Positions 33,825 to 44,288 of a stretch of 64,000 nucleotides of DNA are shown here, one piece after another. Position 1 is the first letter of the stretch. Each line of letters starts with the position of its first letter. The translations under genes were made by a program, and so were the position numbers. The stretch is taken from the NCBI GenBank assembly GCA_026873275.1, contig JANTUC010000011.1, forward strand, positions 372,001-436,000, read 5' to 3'. Below the pieces are notes generated by a model. The model worked only from the letters and a program-made list of their open reading frames with translations. It had not been told where the DNA came from and ran no database searches. This stretch comes from Pseudopithomyces maydicus. Lineage: Eukaryota > Ascomycota > Dothideomycetes > Pleosporales > Didymosphaeriaceae.

Positions 33825-35223
33825 CTACTGCAGCTTCCAATCTTTGTACGACCACTTCTCCGTAACGGTAACCTTCTTCTTCTTCGCATACGGAATCTGC
33901 TTGCGGGCCTCGATCCTACCCCGCACCATCATGCTGCGGAAGCGATCCTTGAGCAGATTGCCCTCAGGCTTGAGCAGACGGAGGGAATCCTTGAGCTCGT
34001 CGGGAAGAACGACTTCGAGGGGGGCTTCGGGGACACTTTAAGAACGTTAGTATGGCGATGATGTGGGTGTGTGGTTGATGGTATGGAAACTTACAAATGC
34101 TTTCCGAAGCGCTTCTTGCGGAGGACTTCTTCGCCCTCGTCTTCGGACGGGGCGTCGTTGGTTTCGACGAGGGTCATGTTCTTTAGGGCTTCTCTCGCCT
34201 TCTCCTTCTCCTCGACGGACTTCTGGAGCTCCTTGATGCGCTGGAGTTGTTGCTCCTTGGCCTTCATGCGGGCGTCGTGCTTTGCTTTGCCCTCGGCTTC
34301 CTTCCTCCGCTTGAACTTGTTCCGCTGCGCGGGTGTCTTGCGCTCTGGTCGCTTCTGCTTCGCAGCTTTGTCTTCGTCTCCGCTGAAGCCCTCCCATTCG
34401 CTTTCCCAAGCACTCTCGTTCGCATCGTCTTCGGAGTCTGACACCGCCATTGCACGCTCCATGCGCTCGGCCTCCTCCTGTGCCTCCCGTAGACGCTCCT
34501 TCTCCGCCTCAACTGCCTTGTCACCTTCTCTTGTTACGAGCTCCTGCCAGTCATTGAAGTTGGGGTTGTAACTTTTGCCGCCCTCTGGTTTCCGGACTGC
34601 CGGTATCGCTTTGCCTGACTTGGCGAGCGACACGGGCGCCTGCTTCAGTGTAGAAGGCTCTGTCTTTGGCTTCTTCTCGTCCAAGAAGGAGAACTTGGGG
34701 TCTTTCTTGACTTCTTGTACGGCCCAGGGGTCATGGTCTGCTGCGCCGCCCGTCTCAATGATATCCTTCTGCACCTGGTCACCACCATAGGCGATCGATC
34801 GTAGCCGGTCATATTCCTTCTGTGAAATCTTTGTCTTCTTCCGCCTCTTCTCCTCTGCGAAGTCTGAGAGTCGTTTCTTGGAGGATACAGCGGGTATAGC
34901 GGAGCGCTTGTTCAGAATCTCATCGACCTTGAGGGGCTTGTGGCGCTTGTTGTATGCTTTTTGGACTTCGGCGTCGCCGGTGGTGTCGACTGCGAAGAGC
35001 TCGTCTGAGGGCTTTTCGGCGATAACTCCACTGTGGCATGTTAGAGACGCGTGCGACATACGCAGGTCTGAGATTTTTCTTACCCTTGGATTATCTGGTC
35101 CCGCACCTCGTCGAGGCCGGACGAGATCTGGGTAACGTCGACATTCTTGCGCCAGGCTTTCTTTCCCTTGCGGCTAGACTGCTTGTACTGCGCGGGCGCG
35201 GCTGTAGCCTCGACGTTTGCCAT
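33825..35223 (-). CDS. NOP53: 60S ribosome biogenesis factor Nop53
   Basis: This is a nucleolar protein that recruits the Mtr4/exosome machinery to pre-60S particles. The spliced 428-residue protein is very basic and coiled-coil rich. It begins AQYKQSSRKGKKAWRKNVDV, a conserved Nop53 N-terminus, followed by LDEVRDQIIQGGVIAEKPSDELFAVD. Long Lys/Glu helices fill the middle (RIKELQKSVEEKEKAREAL). The C-terminus is the Nop53 signature: RKKRFGKHFVPEAPLEV, LKDSLRLLKPEGNLLKDRF and MMVRGRIEARKQIPYAKKKK. Exons are 35223-35084, 35030-34095 and 34035-33825 with agreeing phases. In yeast the LFAVD sequence corresponds to the arch-interaction motif that contacts Mtr4 (family knowledge); here it reads ELFAVD, at about residues 57-62. 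Confidence 0.92.
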
Positions 35224-35505
35224 ATTTAAATCGGTGGACGTTGTGTCTGTGTAAACGTAAAATCAGTTCGCTGGTCCGGGGACAGAAAAGTTACTCGCCA
35301 AAATCGTGCACCGCTGCGGCCCACTTTTCGCTTGGCCGCTAGTGGGCTTAGTTCAATGTGGAGGGTCAAGGCTCCAAGACGTTCGGAATCTCCTATTCAC
35401 ACGACACCCGCACAACACCGCACACAACTACTACTTCGTGCGCTCGGCATCTATTCTTCTTCTTCGTACTTCTGTTTAGGGACTCCAGGGTTCTTTCCAT
35501 TCATA
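35224..35505. promoter_or_regulatory. Divergent promoter, NOP53 / YPT6
   Basis: These 282 bp lie between two divergent starts and must carry both promoters. The YPT6 side is pyrimidine-rich (CTTCTTCTTCG near 35456). I recognise no specific factor site. Confidence 0.5.
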
Positions 35506-36356
35506 ATGGCGCAGTCGGGGTATTCGAATCCGCTCAAGAAGTTCAAGTGAGTTTGCTGGGGTAGTGGCGGGCATGGGGCGTAGTTGCTAAAGGAGTGCAG
35601 GTTGGTCTTCTTGGGAGAGCAGAGTGGTACGCATGCCCAAAATCTTGGGAGCTATACGGAAGAGGGACCAGTCAACTGACGGTGCAACAGTGGGCAAGAC
35701 ATCTCTGATCACACGGTTCATGTACGACTCATTCGACAACACATACCAAGCCACCATCGGCATAGACTTTCTGTCCAAGGTGCGTCCCGCTGAATCCTGC
35801 TATGAGGTCCCTTTAGCCTAAATCTTCCTCCAGACAATGTACCTCGAAGACCGCACCGTGCGCCTCCAGCTCTGGGACACAGCTGGCCAGGAACGATTCC
35901 GCTCGCTGATCCCCTCGTACATCCGCGATTCCAGCGTAGCCGTCGTCGTATACGATATCACCAACAAAAAGACCTTCGAAAACACGCGGAAGTGGGTGGA
36001 CGACGTGCGGGGCGAGCGCGGCAACGATGTCATCATAGTGCTGGTGGGCAACAAGACCGATTTGAACGACAAGCGGGAGGTCACGACACAGCAGGGTGAG
36101 GAAGAGGCAAAGAAAAACAATCTCATGTTCATCGAAACGAGTGCAAAGGTGGGGCACAATGTCAAGACGCTGTTCAAGCGCATTGCGCAAGCGTTGCCAG
36201 GAATGGAGGGCGAGGGACAGCAGGGACAGAGCCAAAGTACGTACCCCAGACACACCGATCTGGAAACGTGTGCCGGGGCATGGCTAACGACTACCAGTGA
36301 TCGACGTCAACATCAAGCCCAGCCAACCGGAGGACCAGGGCAACTGCGCGTGCTAG
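35506..36356 (+). CDS. YPT6: Rab GTPase Ypt6 (Rab6)
   Basis: This small GTPase controls endosome-to-Golgi and intra-Golgi retrograde traffic. The spliced 205-residue protein has all G motifs: P-loop GEQSVGKTS, switch I YQATIGIDFLSK, switch II WDTAGQERFRSLIPSYIRDSS, NKTD and ETSAK. It ends in CAC, a double-geranylgeranylation signal. The switch/inter-switch sequence with TMYLEDRTVRLQLWD matches Rab6. It has five exons: 35506-35546, 35601-35626, 35691-35779, 35834-36236 and 36298-36356. Exon 2 is only 26 nt, and intron 2 cuts the P-loop between GEQS and VGKT. All phases agree. Confidence 0.96.
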
Positions 36357-36767
36357 ATTGCTTCTTTGGGCACTCGTCTTTGATTAGATTTTCTTGTAAT
36401 TATTTGGTTCCGATTTCTCGAGTTGAGAGGGACATTGTGAGCAAGGCGTTCGGTCAGGGAGCATGCAGTGAACGACTCAAGTTTCAGATCCGTCTAATTT
36501 GTAGTATACCAAGACATGCATCGAGGCGCATTCGGAAAACGTACGTCGGTATCTGAGTGTAGTAATGTGTTTGGATTGGGAATCCTGATCTATGCCACCC
36601 ATGGACCTGCGCATCAATGCCAACCCAAGAAGAACGCCGGCCTGAATAAGGTCCTGATCAAGTTCAAATGGTGCTTTTACATATACAAGAATAATACAGT
36701 GGGCTGAAGATGGTCCGCGCATAGGAATGGGATCACGTTCGGGGAGAGCCATACAGTATTAAGGTAT
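36357..36767. other. Convergent 3' intergenic region
   Basis: This is 3' space between YPT6 and TOM20. No gene is seen. Confidence 0.7.
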
Positions 36768-37422
36768 TTACTCGATGCCACCTACTGAGGCCGCGGAACC
36801 TGCGGAGCCAGCTTCAGAGGGCGCTTTGCTGCCGCCGACGGGGATGCTGGTGTCGACGGCGATCATCTCGGCAAGGATGTCGAGCACGGGCTACGTTGGT
36901 GAGCGGGGAGATAGCGGTGGTCAAGGGGGCGGGCATGCTTACCTTGGGCACTGTCTTGTCGTAGATGTTGATGAGCTCTCGGGGGTTCGGGTAGACCTTG
37001 AGAGCGCGGTAGAAGCAGAGAGCGGCCTCGACGGAGTCTGCGCCTGCGCAACTGTTAGCGAGGCTACAAAAAATACCCGCCATTTCGTCATCCAGCGATC
37101 ACGTACCCGACTGTACCATGCCCTCTCCCTGCGCGACCTCCTGCATGAAGTATGCCTCAACCTCCTCCGGGTCCTTGGGGAAGCCCTCCTCGTTCGCACG
37201 CTCGACCGCTTCCCGGATGGCCTTCTTCTGCTCCTTTCCGTGGGCCTCGGCTTCCTCCTTCACGGCGCGGGCCTGGCGCTTAGATTCCTTCTTCAGCTGC
37301 TTGCGGAACTCGGGATCGGTCCGTCGCTTGTGGTCGAAGTAAAGGGCATAGGCGGCGAGGCCGGTGATGATGGTGCCCACGCTGATGGCGGCGATGGTCG
37401 AGGGCTTTAATGATGACGACAT
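36768..37422 (-). CDS. TOM20: Mitochondrial import receptor Tom20
   Basis: This outer-membrane receptor recognises mitochondrial presequences. The spliced 179-residue protein has an N-terminal anchor (STIAAISVGTIITGLAAYALYF) followed by DHKRRTDPEFRKQLKKESKRQ, a Lys/Glu helix, and the single TPR-like receptor domain (DPEEVEAYFMQEVAQGEGM, SVEAALCFYRALKVYPNPREL). The C-terminus is a low-complexity Gly/Ser/Ala tail. Exons are 37422-37107, 37043-36943 and 36890-36768. An open frame extends upstream to 37470, but starting at 37422 puts the membrane anchor at the N-terminus, as in homologues. Confidence 0.94.
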
Positions 37423-37687
37423 TGTGCTGTTGGGAATATTCCGTTGCTGAACGCGAGCCGGGAGCGACAAGGCGAGATGGCGAGGTGCCCTGGGGTATTA
37501 AGCGGGGAAGTGGGAAAGGAGAGTGATGGCTTTTCGTGTTTGGGGTGGACTTTTTTGTCTCTGGTTCCTAGCAGGGAACCGCCTGGGAAGCTCGGGCCCA
37601 CACGCATCACCGCGCGTCTTGGATACTGTCGTACCTCCACCTGTCACGAGCCCGCAACGGAGTATACGAGTCCAATCTGCAGCCAAC
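37423..37687. promoter_or_regulatory. Divergent promoter, TOM20 / EXO84
   Basis: Only 265 bp separate the two divergent starts, so the promoters overlap. No recognisable factor site was found by eye. Confidence 0.5.
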
Positions 37688-39868
37688 ATGTCGGAAGAGA
37701 AGGGAAAAGGAATATCGCTGCGCAAGAACAAGAAGCGCAGCGACAAGAGCAAGAAGGGCCCGCCTGTCATCAGTGCTCCGCGCCAGATCAGTGCGCCCAT
37801 GCCCGTGGGGCTGGGTGCTACCACGCTTTCCAGTGCTCAAAACAGCGGACGTCCTTCTAACGATTCGAGCCGTTCTGGCCAGAGGGTCGATGCTCCGAGG
37901 CCCAGGGAAAGGCCGCAACGGCCGGGGCAGGACAAGACAGCCGATTTGGTCAAGAGACGGTACTCGCAGAAGATCACACAGCTGCCGAGCGATTTTGGGA
38001 ATGGCATGCCCATGCCGGATCTGCCACAAATACCTGCCCAATTTAGAGAAGCACCACCCAGCAGAGATGGGAGGCCGCCGGGGAGCTCAGATGGACGGAC
38101 CTTCAAGCCGAACAGGCAACAGTTGGCCGACGATAATTTGAAGCCTGATCAATGTAAGCCCGCCTACCTGTCTTGCCGATTAGCCCCTCACAATCTCCCC
38201 AGACGTCAGCCAGCAGCTCGCAGATGCATCTGAGGACGATATTCGCCGCTTCCAAGACGAGCTCCGCAAGCTCAAGAACCGTAACTCGACCGATCTTCAG
38301 CACAGCGTATACCAGAACCGCACCCAATTCATGAAGATCAGTAAAGAGGCCGAAAAGCTCAAGAGTGAAATGCGCACATTGAAGCAGCTCATGTCCGAGC
38401 TCACGGCCACACTGGAACAGACTACACCCAATATGAATGCTGAAGGCGATTCACTCTCTGCTCGCAAGGCTGCAAACCGTAGTTCAGTAGCAAATCTTGA
38501 AGCACTGTGGAGCACTCAGCTACACCAATTGTGGAAGAGGATAGAGGGGTCGCAAAAATATCTCCCGGCCATTCCTGGAAGGCACGTTATCTGGCAATCT
38601 GGAAAGTGGGTCGAACTGAACTCTGCAACCTGGAAGGCGCGTCGAAGAGTGCATTTAATTCTTCTCAACGACCATTTGTTGGTTGCTGCCGAGAAGAAGC
38701 AGAGGAGCGAAGTTTCACAGAGCTCGCGGGAGAAGAAACCAGCACAGGAATGGGTCGCTCAAAGATGCTGGCCTCTCCAGGATGTTCAAATGGCTGATCT
38801 CGCATCAAAATCAAGAACGGGAGGTAAATCTAGCGGTGCCAATGCTATCAACATCCGTGTCGGAACCGATTCCTTCACGTATGCTGTCTACCCAGGTGAG
38901 GACGCCGATAAAACACAATTGCTATCTACCTACCGTAAAGCCTTGGACGATCTTAGAAAGACCCAGGAAGACGAAACGCAGGAACGGGGCCGAGCGCAGG
39001 ATTCGTACAACTACTTCGCTACCCGAGACGCAAATATACTGAAAAAGACGGATCTGATGGAGACGCTGACAGAAAATGTGGTGAACAACCGCGCCAGCAT
39101 GCTCGTCGATATCGACGGAAAGCAGCACAACATCCGGGCTTTGGAGACAGAACTCGATCAATTAGACATGGACATTGCGCTGCAGCGCTTCGAAAGCGCC
39201 GTCAAGAAAGTCGAAAAGCTGAAGGCGCTCGTGAAGAACATCAGAGGAAACACCATGGCACAAAACATCGTCACATTCAAGGTCAACGAGCGAGCGACCA
39301 AGCTAGCAAACGTCCTCATTAAACAGCTCGTTGAGAACAACAACTGGATCACCTCCGTCAAACAACACGTTACCTGGATCGTCCAGCTGGGCTTCGAAGA
39401 CCGAGCCCGAGAAGCCTACCTCGAAGCACGCGGCAACCTGATCAAGACCCGGTCTCGGTATGTAATAATATCTTCTCTCCTTTCCTCTCCTTTCATCATA
39501 TATACTTACGCCGCAACAGGCAATGCAGCTTCGAAGGCAATCTCCCAGACTACATCTTCCAGATCTCCTACATCTACTTCACCATCATCAAAAACACCGT
39601 CGACATCTACCAAAAGTGCTTCCCCCAGGTGCTCATGTCCGCCTGCGTCAAGTGGGCAAAGGAACACGTCGACGCGTTCAACGTGCTTGCTGATAGACAG
39701 CTGAGCAGCGTGGATCAGGACTCTCCAGTGTGGCAAGAGTGCATGGAGCAGGCGTTGATTCATGCCGGTATGTTGACGGAGGTGGGGTTGGACTTTTCGG
39801 AGTTGGTGGGGAAGAGACCGGCGGCGGCGGCGGAGGCGAGGCCTGTGGGGTTGGGGGTTAGTGCATAG
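37688..39868 (+). CDS. EXO84: Exocyst subunit Exo84
   Basis: This is one of eight subunits of the exocyst, which tethers secretory vesicles to the plasma membrane at growth sites. The spliced 689-residue protein starts with a basic disordered tail (LRKNKKRSDKSKKG). An N-terminal coiled coil follows (DDIRRFQDELRKLKNRNSTD, MRTLKQLMSELTATLEQ), then a PH domain at about residues 285-430 (GKWVELNSATWKARRRVHLILLNDHLLVAAEKK) and the helical Exo84 C-terminal rod (DYIFQISYIYFTIIKNTVDIY, VKWAKEHVDAFN). Exons are 37688-38153, 38203-39457 and 39520-39868. The longer frame upstream of 37688 is rejected because it would run through the short divergent promoter. Confidence 0.94.
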
Positions 39869-40995
39869 TGGATTGGGAGGAGGATGGATGGGGAGTACTA
39901 GGCGTCATGTTGAGCGTTGAGCGTGGGGAATTGCATGGATGGCGTTTTGTTTGGGAAGTTGGCTAGACCGGAAAGGTCTGGTGAAGTGGGTATGTTACAC
40001 TTATGAATGTTCTATGCATAGAAATTATATGACAAGAAATTTGATCCTGCTGAAATATTCATCACCGGATGTGCTTCGGTTGTGTGTGTAATGTTGATCA
40101 TGGCTACCTATGCAGATTGTCCACGTTGCGTATACATTAGTATCTACCAATTCTAGGAATTCACTTTGCAGTGGTGCGATAGACATGATACTCGTCTAGA
40201 CAATTATTAAAAGACTCACCTGCCCCTCGTATGTGATTGAGCTGGTGATTTTCAGGCTTTGTACCACCATCACCAGATAAGATAATTCTACAGACCCTTG
40301 GGGGATTGGGGTGACTGAATGGTCTTGGACTAGACTGAAAACCATTCCTACCTGCAGGGTAATTAATTCGTTTAATATTTCTTCCTATAATATGGTAATG
40401 GGAAAGTGATATCTTGTGCTGGTGAAATAAAGATTTGTAGTAGTCAATTCCCGAATTGATTACGGTTGTTCTGGTATCGAGTGAGATCAGACCTGGAAAA
40501 TTATGTCTTCTTTTATATAAACTCAGGGATCTGCACTATAACATTCCGGGTGCATCAACTCCATCTCAGAATGGAATTGGGGCGTGGGGGATTATTTTAC
40601 TATAGAGAGCTGCAGCTAATTTCACAGATACAGGATGTTTTATACTAAGTAAGGACGGATGAAACTACTTGAGGTTCTTTAACGTAAAACTAGAATCCAA
40701 TTACACAAGCTTTTTAGTGCTGTAACAAGAGTTCACACAAAGCTCTTCCCATTGAATTACACGTCAATCACTCACCCTCACCCTCACCCTCACTCTCACT
40801 GACCTCACACTGTCATCTAAAGTGCGAGCTAACAACCGCCTGTACAAATTATGCTACCGCAACACCCTCTCACCTTCATCCCTACACTTTCAGTATATAA
40901 CAACCACACCCTTACTCCTCCCTCTCTACAACACCAACACCCCAATAACTAAATTTCAACCCTACAAAACAACCCTGCACACCCTGTCCTCCAAA
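39869..40995. other. AT-rich intergenic region
   Basis: No gene is seen. It is AT-rich from about 40000 to 40700. A CCCTCA-type tandem tract lies at 40769-40800, close to the next gene's start. Confidence 0.6.
40769..40800. repeat. CCCTCA tandem tract
   Basis: CTCACCCTCACCCTCACCCTCACTCTCACT is a run of about five six-base units, some 200 bp upstream of the Myb-like gene start. It is pyrimidine-strand biased, and may be a promoter element or a simple repeat. Confidence 0.6.
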
Positions 40996-42027
40996 ATGCC
41001 CACCCCCGACGAAACCAACAACTTCCTCTACCTCATGATCACCAGCAATGGCCCTCCTCAGGTACGTCTTATCCCCCTCCCCTCCTGGTCCCAAGTCCAA
41101 CTCTAGAAACCACACACTAACCGCCCATGTGCATATATAGATCAACTGGGACGCCGTCTGCACCGAATTCAGCATCAACTTCGCGGCCGCCAACATGCGC
41201 TGGTACCGCGTCAAGCAAGCCATGGAAGCGGGCAAGAAGTCGCCGCTCAAAGACAGCCACGCGTTCCTGTGGTCGTTGCTGAAGAATTCCAAGGTCATGA
41301 ACTCGGGGAAGGACAAGGTGTGTACTTTTTATCTTTGAAGAACATGGTATGGTAAATGTGTGTGCTAACGTGTGTCTGTCAAGGTCACCGCGATCGTCGA
41401 CTGGAAGCCCATCGCCAAAAAGTGCAATACCACCGTTGGCGCGGCAGCAGCGCGCTTCTACCGCATGAGGAAGGCGTGGGAGAAGGAGAAGAACGAGGGT
41501 GCCGCGACCACAGACACCACGTACAAAGCAGGTGCAACCGGTGCAGCCAGCACACCAAAGCGCAAGCGTGCTCCCCCGCGAAGAAAATCATCCCGAATCC
41601 GTCTGCCGACGACGACGAGGAGGTTCCGTGCCTGGACGAAGAGCCTGCTTCTGCCTCGGAATCGCTGGATGAAGACACCCCGAAGAAACGGGCTCGCGTC
41701 GTGGTCAAGGACGAGAAAGACCTTCCCAAGAATGACTTGTCCATCGATGATGATAAGGCTTTGGTTCTGGATGTCAAGGGATTCGCTAATGTGGGAGAAC
41801 CGAGCAAGTTTGTGCCGTTCCGGGGATTCGGCGTTGCTGGGGTGGAGGATTTGTTTTTTGATGGGAAGGGGAAGTATGAGGAGGGTGACGGTGAGGATGA
41901 AGGTGAGAAAAAGGGTAAGTTGGGTCAGGAGAAGGAGAGGGAGAGTTTGCTGAGGGGGATTGGAAGTTGGGTTGAGCAGGAGGAGTTGAGGGTCCCGGAG
42001 GTGGGTGAGTGGGTGGATGAGATTTAG
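40996..42027 (+). CDS. Fungal Myb/SANT-like DNA-binding protein; apparent frameshift
   Basis: The N-terminus carries two helical segments of the kind seen in fungal Myb-like DNA-binding domains: ETNNFLYLMITSNGPPQINWDAV then AAANMRWYRVKQAME, and VDWKPIAKKCNTTVGAAAARFYRMRKAWE. The C-terminal half is acidic and disordered, with a basic KRKRAPP patch. Exons are 40996-41061, 41141-41317 and 41384-42027, phases 0. In exon 3 the frame shifts at the C5 run 41573-41577; one extra base turns the basic shadow frame into AKKIIPNPSADDDEEV and yields 295 residues. It is probably a nuclear DNA-binding protein; target and role are unknown. Confidence 0.65.
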
Positions 42028-42233
42028 GTGGTGGGAGGGGAGATGCTGGAGGATGGTGGGGTGTTGGTTGTGAGGGGGGAGATTATCAGAGAAAGAGAAA
42101 TGAGTTATGGGGTAAAAGTGTTTGAGGAGTTGCTGGATGACTATTTGAAGGTCACCTATTTCGGGAAATTGGTATCAACGGACTGAATCCGAGGATGATC
42201 TATGTGGGGTATTGGGGCAATGAGATACTCCGA

Positions 42234-43546
42234 TCAAGGCTTAAGGAGCAACTTTCCGGTCGTCTTCCTGCTCTGAATGTCCTCCGTTGCACGTACGATG
42301 TCCTTGAGAGGATACACGTCGTGGATCGCAATGTTCAAGCCATCCTTCTCGATGAACTTCCACAGCTCATTCGAGTATTGCAGGAATTCCTCTCTCGTAT
42401 ACACGTAGTTGAACAACGTCGGCCGCAGAAGCTTCACGTTCTTCGCCCCAAGCCGTCTGTCCACCCGTTAGCATTCTTCTCTAGAACCATTCCTCCCCAT
42501 TACGCAAAGGGAATCAATACTCACGCCAAAGCAAATCCCGTGACGGGCCCACTCGCATTTCCAAAACTAACCATGCTGCCCTTCCTCTTCACCGCTGCCA
42601 ACGCACTATCGAACGTCACCTTCCCCACGCTATCAAACACCGCCGCCACACCCTCGCCACCGGTAATCTCCACCACCTCCTTCGTAAACTTCTCCCTATC
42701 CTCCTCATGATACCCGACCACGAACTCCGCGCCATTCTTCTTCGCCAACTCCCTCTTCTCCTCCGAGCTCGCCGCCGCAATCGTCCTCGCGCCCACCGCC
42801 TTCAACAACTGGCAGAGCAAAAGGCCAACACCGCCAGCCGCAGCCGTGACGAGGACCCAGTCACCCTTCTGCACGGGATGCGCCTCGCGGATGAGGGTCA
42901 CGGCGGTGAGCGCCTGGAGGGTGGCTGCGGCGGCGATCTTGGTGGAGATGGAATCCGGGATGGGGACGGTGGTGGAGGCGGGGACGGGGGTGTATTCGGC
43001 GTAGGCGAATTGGCCCGTGTAGACGACGCGAGCGCCGAGGGAGAGGTCGGAGGGAACGTTGGGGCCGAGGGCGGCGATGGTGCCGGAGCCTTCGCGGCCG
43101 AGGATGTAGGGGGTGTGGGGGAGGGGGTAGACGCCTGAGCGGAAGTAGCTGGGCGGTGTTAGGGTTTGGACTGTTTGATGGATGGATGGATAGACGAGGG
43201 GATAAGGTGAGGGCGGGATGAATGAATGGATGATGAATGGAAGGATAGGTCATGCTCACGTGTCGATGTAGTTGATGCCGATGAACTCGTTCTTGACGAG
43301 GACCTCGCCTTCCTTGACCTCAGGCACAGGGATATCCTCCTTGTACTGCAGAACCTCCGTCCCGCCAGTCTTCTCGATCCACACTCCCTTCATCGTCTTG
43401 GGTAGCTGTGCCGCCATTGTTCTCACGAAGTTTACCCGCGGGGTGACAGGCAGATGCGAAGTTAGTGCTGAAAGGCGTATAAGGGCACTCGCTGGGGCTG
43501 TGGGGAGTCGAGAAGGGCGGAGTGCTGATCTGGCGAATATGGACAT
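42234..43546 (-). CDS. NADPH:quinone oxidoreductase (zeta-crystallin type, Zta1-like)
   Basis: This medium-chain dehydrogenase of the quinone-reductase branch reduces quinones with NADPH. The spliced 377-residue protein has an Arg/Ser-rich N-terminus (MSIFARSALRPSRLP...FVRT) like a mitochondrial presequence, then the GroES-like part (PKTMKGVWIEKTGGTEVLQYKED, NEFIGINYIDTYFRSGVYPLP), a Rossmann fold with AAAGGVGLLLCQLLKAVGA, and the closing AIHDVYPLKDIVRATEDIQSRKTTGKLLL typical of the group. No zinc ligands are present, as expected. Exons are 43546-43260, 43148-42525 and 42456-42234. A second Met (MAAQLPKT, at about residue 44) would give a cytosolic form. Intron 1 (111 bp) is full of ATGGA/ATGAA tetranucleotide-like repeats. 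Confidence 0.9.
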
Positions 43547-44288
43547 TCAATTGGAAGGGTTGGGCAGTTTATTTATATAAAGAGAAGAAGGCAATTGGGT
43601 TGTGTAACGTTGGTAATGATAAATACACGGTCGTGTAACTCCGATGATGATAAATACATGGTCGTGTGTAACTCCGAGTATACCCCGCTTTCCCCGCGCA
43701 CGTCATCGAAGGGCGCGTTTGATGCGGCAGCGAGGGAGATAAAATGGGAAAATTTCGACGAAGGCGTGCTTTTTCGATTGTTATGGGCCGAAAGCGGGAA
43801 AGCTTCGTCGTAGGGCGTTTTCATACGACATGCAGGTGGAGAATATGGAAACATTCAATACGAGCCTTGTACCAGGTGACTAGCGCCTGATTGTTATGTA
43901 TGGTATTCAAAATACATACAAATACCGGCATGAAAGCGGGAAACGCCCGATTGCGCAAAAGACATGATCTCGACCCGAGTAATGCCATTGAGAAATGCGA
44001 TCATGTATCTCTCATACAGATAGAGCATCGTAAAGCTAGTCCGCCAAACGACCCGTCAAGGCCACAAAATTTCCATCATACAGTAGACTATCGCATTATG
44101 CAGGGTATACAACGAGCCGTGCCTCCCCAACGCCTTCTGGTCGAAATACATGAAAAACTAAGGGGTATGTTGAGTCCAACCAAACAAACGCCAATCATGA
44201 GCCATCCCACCTCAACGCTCCAAGCAAGCCTTTGCCGCTGGCTAAATGGTAGAAAATACAATGAGAGAAAAAAGATGATGTCCGTTTT
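43547..44288. other. Intergenic, quinone reductase promoter / SUN 3' flank
   Basis: No gene is visible. A short direct repeat (ATGATAAATACA plus GGTCGTGT) occurs twice around 43616-43673. Confidence 0.55.
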
